From Williamwhitmania sp035530955 (GTDB lineage Bacteria; Bacteroidota; Bacteroidia; Bacteroidales; Williamwhitmaniaceae): a stretch of 29,679 nucleotides of DNA. The position numbers and the translations under genes were made by a program. The DNA lies in assembly GCA_035530955.1 (NCBI GenBank), contig DATKTT010000152.1:1-29679 (forward strand), given 5' to 3'. Under the pieces are notes generated by a model that saw only the letters and a list, made by a program, of their open reading frames with translations, searched no databases and was not told where the DNA came from. Positions 24,542-29,679 of this stretch are shown here, piece by piece. Position 1 is the stretch's first letter. Every line of letters starts with the position of its first letter.

Positions 24542-25687
24542 ATGAATGCTTTTCTGCTTGTTATCTTCTACTTTATTTCTCCCATTGTAATCCTGAATTT
24601 ATGTCACCGCATTCCATTTCTAAATAAGCTGGGTGCCGTTATTGTGGCATACATAGCTGGTCTACTAGCTGGAGTTTTTTGGGTGGGGCCAACCGGGTTA
24701 GTGAACGTCGCTAGCACTGTTAGCTCTGTTACCGTACCGCTGGCACTACCACTATTGCTTTTTTCTGCACAGTTAGGACAGCTAAAAGGGCTTGCATTCA
24801 AAGGTGCAGTTGCCTTAATCACCGGTATTGCTGCCGTATTAATTGCCGTGATTCTTGGTTTCTTTTTGTTGCGTTCAGGAGGAATGCCAGGCCTATGGAA
24901 AGTTGCTGGATTGCTGGTTGGTGTCTATACCGGAGGAACGCCAAACCTTGCATCACTCAAGCTCATGCTTAATGTTGACCCCAATGTTTACATTCTTGCC
25001 CACTCCTATGATTTGGTTGTATCGGCTGTTTACCTTGCTTTTCTAATGACACTTGGACCACGCATATTTCGACGGTTTCTTGTTCCATTTCAGGTAGGAG
25101 CCAATGGTCGAGAGACGGAGGATGCCATTGGAAGCGATCCTTATTGGGGGATTTTCCGGCGCGAGAATATCTATCCGCTACTTCGGGTGTTTGTGGTAGC
25201 ATTGCTCATTTTGTCCGTGGGTGTTGGAATCTCATTTCTTTTTCCCGATCGGCAGCAAGTAGTGGCGGTCATATTAATCATTACAACGTTGGGGGTGTTG
25301 GGATCCTTTGTTCCTCGTTTGTCAACAACTCCTTATACCTTTGAGCTGGGCATGTATTTTATACTCGTTTTCAGCGTGGCAGTGGCATCCATGGCAAGTC
25401 TTTCTGCACTTAAGGGAATAACACCTCACCTTTTTATTTACATGACTTTGGTTGTCTTTGGGTCGCTACTGCTACATTTTCTTCTAGCCAAAATATTTAA
25501 GGTTGATGCCGATACGCTCATTGTTGTGTCAACAGCCTTGGTGTGTTCGCCTCCTTTTGTACCCATGATGGCCACAGCCATTAACAATAAGCGGGTAATG
25601 TTAGTGGGGATTGTTGCCGGTCTGGTTGGCTACGCCGTTGGTAATTATCTTGGCTACTTCACCGCAATAACGCTTTCGTCGTTTTAG
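24542..25687 (+). CDS. DUF819 family membrane protein (putative permease)
   Basis: 381 aa with about ten hydrophobic helices. The middle carries LLVGVYTGGTPNLASLKLML and HSYDLVVSAVYLAFLM, the DUF819 signature with its TGG-x-N loop. The second half repeats the layout: TPYTFELGMYFILVF, then LVCSPPFVPMMATAINNK, where the re-entrant PPxVP loop would be. The two-fold design resembles sodium-dependent transporters of the BART type, so a cation-coupled carboxylate or similar substrate is likely, but the substrate is unknown. It starts 15 bases after uvrB and probably shares its transcript, with no obvious functional link. It runs convergently into the outer-membrane gene 9 bases after its stop. Confidence 0.8.
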   Translation: MNAFLLVIFYFISPIVILNLCHRIPFLNKLGAVIVAYIAGLLAGVFWVGPTGLVNVASTVSSVTVPLALPLLLFSAQLGQLKGLAFKGAVALITGIAAVLIAVILGFFLLRSGGMPGLWKVAGLLVGVYTGGTPNLASLKLMLNVDPNVYILAHSYDLVVSAVYLAFLMTLGPRIFRRFLVPFQVGANGRETEDAIGSDPYWGIFRRENIYPLLRVFVVALLILSVGVGISFLFPDRQQVVAVILIITTLGVLGSFVPRLSTTPYTFELGMYFILVFSVAVASMASLSALKGITPHLFIYMTLVVFGSLLLHFLLAKIFKVDADTLIVVSTALVCSPPFVPMMATAINNKRVMLVGIVAGLVGYAVGNYLGYFTAITLSSF

Positions 25688-25696
25688 AAAGTTTTT

Positions 25697-27067
25697 TTAA
25701 AAGAGGAAGTTCAGGGCAATGTAGAGTCCTTGATCCCCATCCTTTTTGGATACTGCCTTGCCGTAATCGATGGCCAAAATGAAGTTTTCGTTGAGGGCTA
25801 TGTGAAGCCCACCGCCATACGATGCATGTAGGCGTTCGCTAACATCTGGGAAGTAGTCACCGGGCTTGAAGGTTGGGTCTTCAGCCTGTGCAATGGCAAT
25901 GGCTTTATCCTTATCAAACTTAACCTTCTGAACCACTCTACCCATATCGGTAAAGGCTGAAAGTGCTAAGTAAAGGTTCTGTTTCCATACCACTGTATTA
26001 ATAAATTTCCACCGCAGCTCAAAATTTCCATAGGCCACGCCATCGCCAACCACCCGGTTGCGAAGAATACCGCGCAGGGTTTGTGAACCGCCAAGCCCCT
26101 CAGATGTTGCCCTCCTTAGGTAAAGCGTGGCAAGGTTGGGTTTTAGGTAAAATGGAATACTCCCGGCCAGCTTCAGCTGCGCCGCCAATCGGTATGCGAA
26201 GGTTAACCTTCCTTTGATAATTGGGATGTATTGCCGATGAACTAGCGAGATGTTGAGGTGTTCGTAGTGGTCATTTCCAAGTAGGGGTGGGGCAATGCTC
26301 AGAATTGCCTCGCTCCACATTCCGGTGTTTGGGTTGGCCTCATTGTCACGCGAATCGAACACGGTCCCCAACCTGATGTAGGAGTTGAATCCACCATTCT
26401 TCTCGTTGGGGCCTATGATGCCCCAATCCACATATTTGTCATAAAGTCCGGTGACATTGGGTAGCTTATTTGCTTCACTCTTACCTTTGTTCAGCTCGTC
26501 GACATTAACAGGTCCGGTTTTGAAATTGTAGAGTGAAATGCCTGCAGCCCAAAGCCACCTCTTGCCGCTTAACTTTCCCTGAAAGTCAGAAGAGAAGCGT
26601 TCAATTTTGCGGTCATACTTGTAGAAGACTCGTGTTTTGTAATCTAGATTCCCCGCTGCATCGTCGGTCCAAGCCTGATTGTAGGCAGCCTCGTATCCAT
26701 TAAAACCATAAAAATCCGCAGCTTTGTCGGTGAGGTAGCTCATGTCGGCGGTGACCCGAACCCCGGGTATTAAATACTTTGAATCGTAAAAAAGTCGATT
26801 GATACCGCTACCCTTGGTGTAGCGCGAAACTTCGGCATAAATGCTTTGCCGATATACGGGGTAGGTGGTGCCATCGCCATAGTAATAGAAGTTTACCAAA
26901 CCTCCGTATTCCAACCCAAGGTCGGAATCGTAAGCAATTACTGGCAGCGCACCAAAGGTCCATCCGGTTTTTATGCGTCCAACGGTAGAGTCGGCCACCT
27001 GTGCTTCAGCATTCCATGAAATTGCCAGTAGGGCAATGAGCATAAGTAATTTAGATGTTTTTTGCAT
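25697..27067 (-). CDS. Omp85/BamA-like outer-membrane barrel protein, copy 1
   Basis: 456 aa from the chosen ATG at 27067; the open frame could extend to 27133, but only the internal start gives a signal peptide, MQKTSKLLMLIALLAISWNA, cut near AEA-Q. The mature protein is strand-rich: AYDSDLGLEYGGLVNFYYY, FDSRDNEANPNTGMWSEA, GSQTLRGILRNRVVGDGVAY and FDKDKAIAIAQ, ending in a typical C-terminal phenylalanine (IALNFLF). The LRG...R..GDG loop matches the L6 'RG' motif of Omp85 barrels (surface antigen D15). No POTRA domains are present, so it is a barrel-only member, probably a surface lipid/protein-handling pore of unknown role. It lies next to a close relative in tandem. Confidence 0.75.
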   Translation of the reverse strand: MQKTSKLLMLIALLAISWNAEAQVADSTVGRIKTGWTFGALPVIAYDSDLGLEYGGLVNFYYYGDGTTYPVYRQSIYAEVSRYTKGSGINRLFYDSKYLIPGVRVTADMSYLTDKAADFYGFNGYEAAYNQAWTDDAAGNLDYKTRVFYKYDRKIERFSSDFQGKLSGKRWLWAAGISLYNFKTGPVNVDELNKGKSEANKLPNVTGLYDKYVDWGIIGPNEKNGGFNSYIRLGTVFDSRDNEANPNTGMWSEAILSIAPPLLGNDHYEHLNISLVHRQYIPIIKGRLTFAYRLAAQLKLAGSIPFYLKPNLATLYLRRATSEGLGGSQTLRGILRNRVVGDGVAYGNFELRWKFINTVVWKQNLYLALSAFTDMGRVVQKVKFDKDKAIAIAQAEDPTFKPGDYFPDVSERLHASYGGGLHIALNENFILAIDYGKAVSKKDGDQGLYIALNFLF

Positions 27068-27263
27068 CTTTTTTTTGTCTAAAATAACAATTTTATATTG
27101 AAATATATCGGTATTTCTCAATGGCAGAGGCAATAAGAAATGGTCGACATCCTATGCCTTTTTTAATTTGGTGTCTTTTTCCGTAAATTATTCTTTGGGC
27201 CAACCTGTATTCATAATAAGCGATTACCTTATTTTATTAAGGATAGATAGGAATGAACAGATA

Positions 27264-28691
27264 CTAGAATAAGAAGCTCATGGTGCTATATATTCCTTGT
27301 CGCCCGTCCTGCGGTGAGGTGGCTCGTCCATAGTCCATACCAAAAATAAAATTTTCGTTTAGGGCAATATGTAATCCGCAACCATATGAAACATGGAGAT
27401 GATCATTTGTATCAGCAAAAAAGTTACTTGCCTTAAAGGTTGGATCTTGCTGAGTTGCAATTCGAATGGCATTTTCTCTATTGAAAACTACCTTTTGAAT
27501 AACCTGACCCATATCAGTGAATGCCGACAGAGCAATATAGACGTTTTGACGCCAGATAATGGTTCTTATTGCTTTCCAGCGAAGTTCGAAGTTTCCATAG
27601 GCAACACCATCCCCAACGATGCGGTTTCGTAGAATTCCTCTAAGTGTCTGAGCACCACCCAAACCTTCAAATGATGGTTTACGCAAGTATAGTGTGGCAA
27701 GGTTAGGTTTTAGGTAAAAGGGGATGTGCCCCATCAACTTGGTTTGGAGGGCAAGACGGTAGGCAAAGGTTAACATGTTTCTTATGAGAGTAAAGTACTG
27801 CTCATGGGTAATAGATAAGTTGATGTGCTCATACTGTTCATTGCCGAGTTCTGGAAGCGCTATGTTTAAAATAAATTTGCTGCAAATGCCATGCTGAGGG
27901 TTTGCCTCGTTGTCGCGGGTATCGTAAATGGCCCCAACTCTCGCATAGGTATTGAACCCACCATGTTTTTCATCGCCTTTAATAATTCCCCATTCAACAT
28001 ATCGATCATAAAGAGTTGGTATGGGTGGCTGATGGCTAGAACCATTACTGTTCTCGTTTAAATGGTGCGGATTAACAGGACCGGTAGTGAAGTTGAAAAG
28101 GGATATCCCCGCTGCCCATCGTAGGATTGGTCCGGCTATGTCGCCTTGAATGTCTGTGGAGAAATATGAGATTTTCCGGCAATACTCATAAAATGCTCTT
28201 GTTTTATAGTCAGGATTTCCGGTAGCATCGGTCGTCCAATTACGCTTGTATACTGCCTCTTCACCATTGAATCCGAAAAAATCGGTGGCTCTGTTTACAC
28301 TGTAACTCATGTCGGAGGTAAGTCTTATACCTGGCAAAAGGTTAGGCGAGTCGAAAAAAAGTCGTTTTATATCGTTACCCTTAGTGTAGTGTGTAACTTC
28401 CGCATAAAGGCTTTGGTGGTAGTTTGGATAGGTTTTGCCATCACCGTAGTAATAGAAGTTGACTAGCCCACCATATTCAACTCCAAGGTCGGAGTCGTAG
28501 GCAATTACAGGAAGAGCACCTAATGTCCATCCAGTTTTTACCCGGTTGTAAGTTGAATCTGCTTGCTGTGCTTTAGTTGGTTGTGAACGAGTTGCTGCTG
28601 CAATAGTCAATAGAATGTAAAGTAGCGGTTGCCTAAATGGTTTAACGCATGGCCGAAGTCCTCTTCTTTGACATACTCCGCAGTTAGGCAT
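27264..28691 (-). CDS. Omp85/BamA-like outer-membrane barrel protein, copy 2
   Basis: 475 aa from the chosen ATG at 28691. The frame is open back to 28811, but a TACCTTTG -7 box at 28723-28716 would put transcription after that longer start. The N-terminus has a basic stretch (RRGLRPCVKPFRQP), then LLYILLTIAAATRSQPTKA as a signal peptide. It is a tandem paralogue of copy 1 with the same blocks: YDSDLGVEYGGLVNFYYYGD, YDTRDNEANPQHG, GGAQTLRGILRNRIVGDG. It has three cysteines in the mature barrel (YEYCRK, HGICSK, YGCGLH) where copy 1 has D, W and G. It also ends in phenylalanine (MSFLF). The duplicate has diverged noticeably; whether it is under relaxed selection or has a new role cannot be told. 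Confidence 0.7.
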   Translation of the reverse strand: MPNCGVCQRRGLRPCVKPFRQPLLYILLTIAAATRSQPTKAQQADSTYNRVKTGWTLGALPVIAYDSDLGVEYGGLVNFYYYGDGKTYPNYHQSLYAEVTHYTKGNDIKRLFFDSPNLLPGIRLTSDMSYSVNRATDFFGFNGEEAVYKRNWTTDATGNPDYKTRAFYEYCRKISYFSTDIQGDIAGPILRWAAGISLFNFTTGPVNPHHLNENSNGSSHQPPIPTLYDRYVEWGIIKGDEKHGGFNTYARVGAIYDTRDNEANPQHGICSKFILNIALPELGNEQYEHINLSITHEQYFTLIRNMLTFAYRLALQTKLMGHIPFYLKPNLATLYLRKPSFEGLGGAQTLRGILRNRIVGDGVAYGNFELRWKAIRTIIWRQNVYIALSAFTDMGQVIQKVVFNRENAIRIATQQDPTFKASNFFADTNDHLHVSYGCGLHIALNENFIFGMDYGRATSPQDGRQGIYSTMSFLF

Positions 28692-28715
28692 ACATTTCCG
28701 GATCAATTTCGCGGC

Positions 28716-28723
28716 CAAAGGTA
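28716..28723 (-). promoter_or_regulatory. -7 box that decides the start of barrel copy 2
   Basis: TACCTTTG on the - strand fits TAnnTTTG. A transcript starting about 7 bases on (near 28708) would have a leader of about 17 bases to the ATG at 28691 and would exclude the longer start at 28811. The -33 element is weak (TTTC, 15 bases upstream). Confidence 0.4.
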
Positions 28724-29146
28724 TATTATCTTTATAAAGAAATCGCCTCCTACTTGCTTGCCAACAGGCTGTGTTAGCACCATTGGAAGCCATGAAAATT
28801 GTGTTATTCAATGGCTGTGGCCAATCTCAGAAAAAGGCGGGCGACGAGAATTGATAAATATCATCTATGGAATCATCTAATTTCTATTTTTGAAATCAGC
28901 GTGCCTCACCAGTTGATGCAATATTGCAAACAATATTGAAGATAATATCAGTTGCCAGTTATCATCTTTTGCAATGGAGTGGCTAAAAGTTGAGTTGTCT
29001 TGCTCCATACACGTTACACCCTATTTATTTCTGGTAAGTTTTTTTCTAGTTTGGCCTTGAGAAATATTTATTCTAATCTGCTATTTACCATTGGTTTTCA
29101 GGATAAATAAAAGGACGCCCCAATGTTAACCATTTTTGCTTCTTTG
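28724..29146. other. Intergenic stretch without a gene
   Basis: About 420 bases with no convincing frame. The palindrome GCAATATTGC (28918-28927) is followed by a second CAATATTG (28931-28938), possibly a binding site. The rest is AT-rich and unremarkable. Confidence 0.4.
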
Positions 29147-29461
29147 CTAAAACCTGGGTAAAGTCATGCAGATTGTTGGTATCAGTAAAATGAAGCCTAC
29201 TGCAATTAGTATTAAAGGTGGAGGCATAAACCAGCGTAGCCATTTATTAACGGGAATTCGAGCAATGGGCAATACGCATACCATTACACTAGATGTTGGG
29301 GAGGCTGGGTTAGTAAAACCGCATCCCACTTGGTGGGTTGTAACGGTAGCTTGTCGTGAAATACCTGAAAGATCGGAGATATGAGACATTAATGGAATGG
29401 AGAGTGCTGCGTTGGTTTAACCTGATACAATTGATACGTTCAGAAGGTTTTTTGATAAAAA
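29147..29461 (-). pseudogene. Decayed C-terminal remnant of a YfcC-like transporter
   Basis: The - strand frame reads NLLNVSIVSG, a TAA at 29419-29417, then TNAALSIPL, MSHISDLSGISRQATV, GCGFTNPASPTSSVMV and IARIPVNKWLRWFM before a last helix (LILIAVGFILLIP) and a stop at 29147. These blocks align by eye with the C-terminal part of YfcC-type permeases (SGSGQAALxxPIM, SDLxGxSRQ, QFGDGFxNxxxPTSG, ARIPxxKWLRW). The in-frame TAA falls one to two residues from the expected Gln, and another stop lies upstream, so the gene is dead. An AbgT-type carrier is a less likely parent. Confidence 0.6.
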
Positions 29462-29679
29462 TTATTCCATGAACAGCCTACTCAAAAACTACACTTAAGC
29501 GTGAACTTTCGCACTTCAATTACTCTCATGGAGCGCCTCCCCTAATCATTTCCGCAAACGGTTGCTATATAGCATCAATTGATAACGATGAATTAGCTAT
29601 TTTCGTCACCAATAAGAAATACGTAATGTTATGAGGTTGTTGATTTTTAACATTAAGAAATTGGTGCAAGTTGAGGAGC
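29462..29679. other. Right edge, nothing recognised
   Basis: About 220 bases translated in the - strand frames give only short pieces with stops and no likeness to the transporter remnant. They may be more decayed parts of it or plain intergenic DNA. Confidence 0.3.

Noticed and set aside
27068..27133. Longer N-terminus for barrel copy 1 (start at 27133)
   Set aside because: It would put 22 charged residues before the signal peptide; the internal ATG at 27067 gives a normal one.
28692..28811. Longer N-terminus for barrel copy 2 (start at 28811)
   Set aside because: A TACCTTTG promoter box lies inside it and the signal peptide comes after 28691.
28918..28938. GCAATATTGC and CAATATTG as a regulated operator pair
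   Set aside because: Short AT-rich palindromes of this size occur by chance and sit far (over 200 bases) from the gene start.
29166..29384. 72-aa frame on the + strand opposite the transporter remnant
   Set aside because: It lies antisense to recognisable transporter blocks and has no known sequence of its own.

Overview
The window looks like chromosomal DNA of a Bacteroidota bacterium, most likely Bacteroidales-like. Start sites mostly lack Shine-Dalgarno sequences, several promoters fit the Bacteroidota TTTG / TAnnTTTG pattern, and the core genes (UvrB, MntP, a ProXp-ala-type deacylase, a DUF819 permease, Omp85-like barrels) have a typical Bacteroidota look. All assignments come from reading the sequence; no database search was run.

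Region 1 (1-10535, + strand) is part of a prophage or phage-derived element that continues off the left edge. A tightly overlapping lysis and host-contact cluster comes first: a partial small gene, an annexin-like membrane protein, a membrane-anchored M15 peptidase, a 3TM-type holin, an L,D-transpeptidase-like protein, a small tail-type protein and a repetitive fibre. A promoter candidate with a palindrome in its spacer follows, then three same-strand genes: an N6-adenine-type DNA methylase, a 1409-aa strawberry-notch-type SF2 helicase and a RecA-like ATPase. The methylase and helicase end in nearly the same short basic/hydrophobic tail. Together they recall, in split form, the methylase-helicase antirestriction proteins of the phage P1 DarB type. 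A small unknown gene on the - strand (10578-10862) closes this part.

Region 2 (about 10.9-17.3 kb, - strand) is visibly AT-richer and holds three defence-like genes, each alone between structured spacers: an OLD-like ATPase with a possible C-terminal HEPN motif, a DUF4297/Cap4-like nuclease with a long helical tail, and an Abi-C protein. Short boundary words at the two ends of each gene unit are complementary to each other (GTTAGCGG/CCGCTAAC, GTTAGCGGC/GCTGCCAAC, TTGTGTGC/GCACACAA). This is what integron gene cassettes predict, because the two ends join into one attC site when a cassette circularises. No integrase is present, so the best reading is a CALIN-type cassette array carrying anti-phage genes. 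This is the most interesting observation here.

Region 3 (17.57-29.68 kb) is ordinary chromosome: a terminator, an overlapping mntP / prolyl-tRNA deacylase pair, a large MASE1-PAS hybrid-less histidine kinase, uvrB with a GTG start followed by a DUF819 permease, two tandem Omp85-like outer-membrane barrels, and at the right edge the decayed C-terminal part of a YfcC-like transporter.
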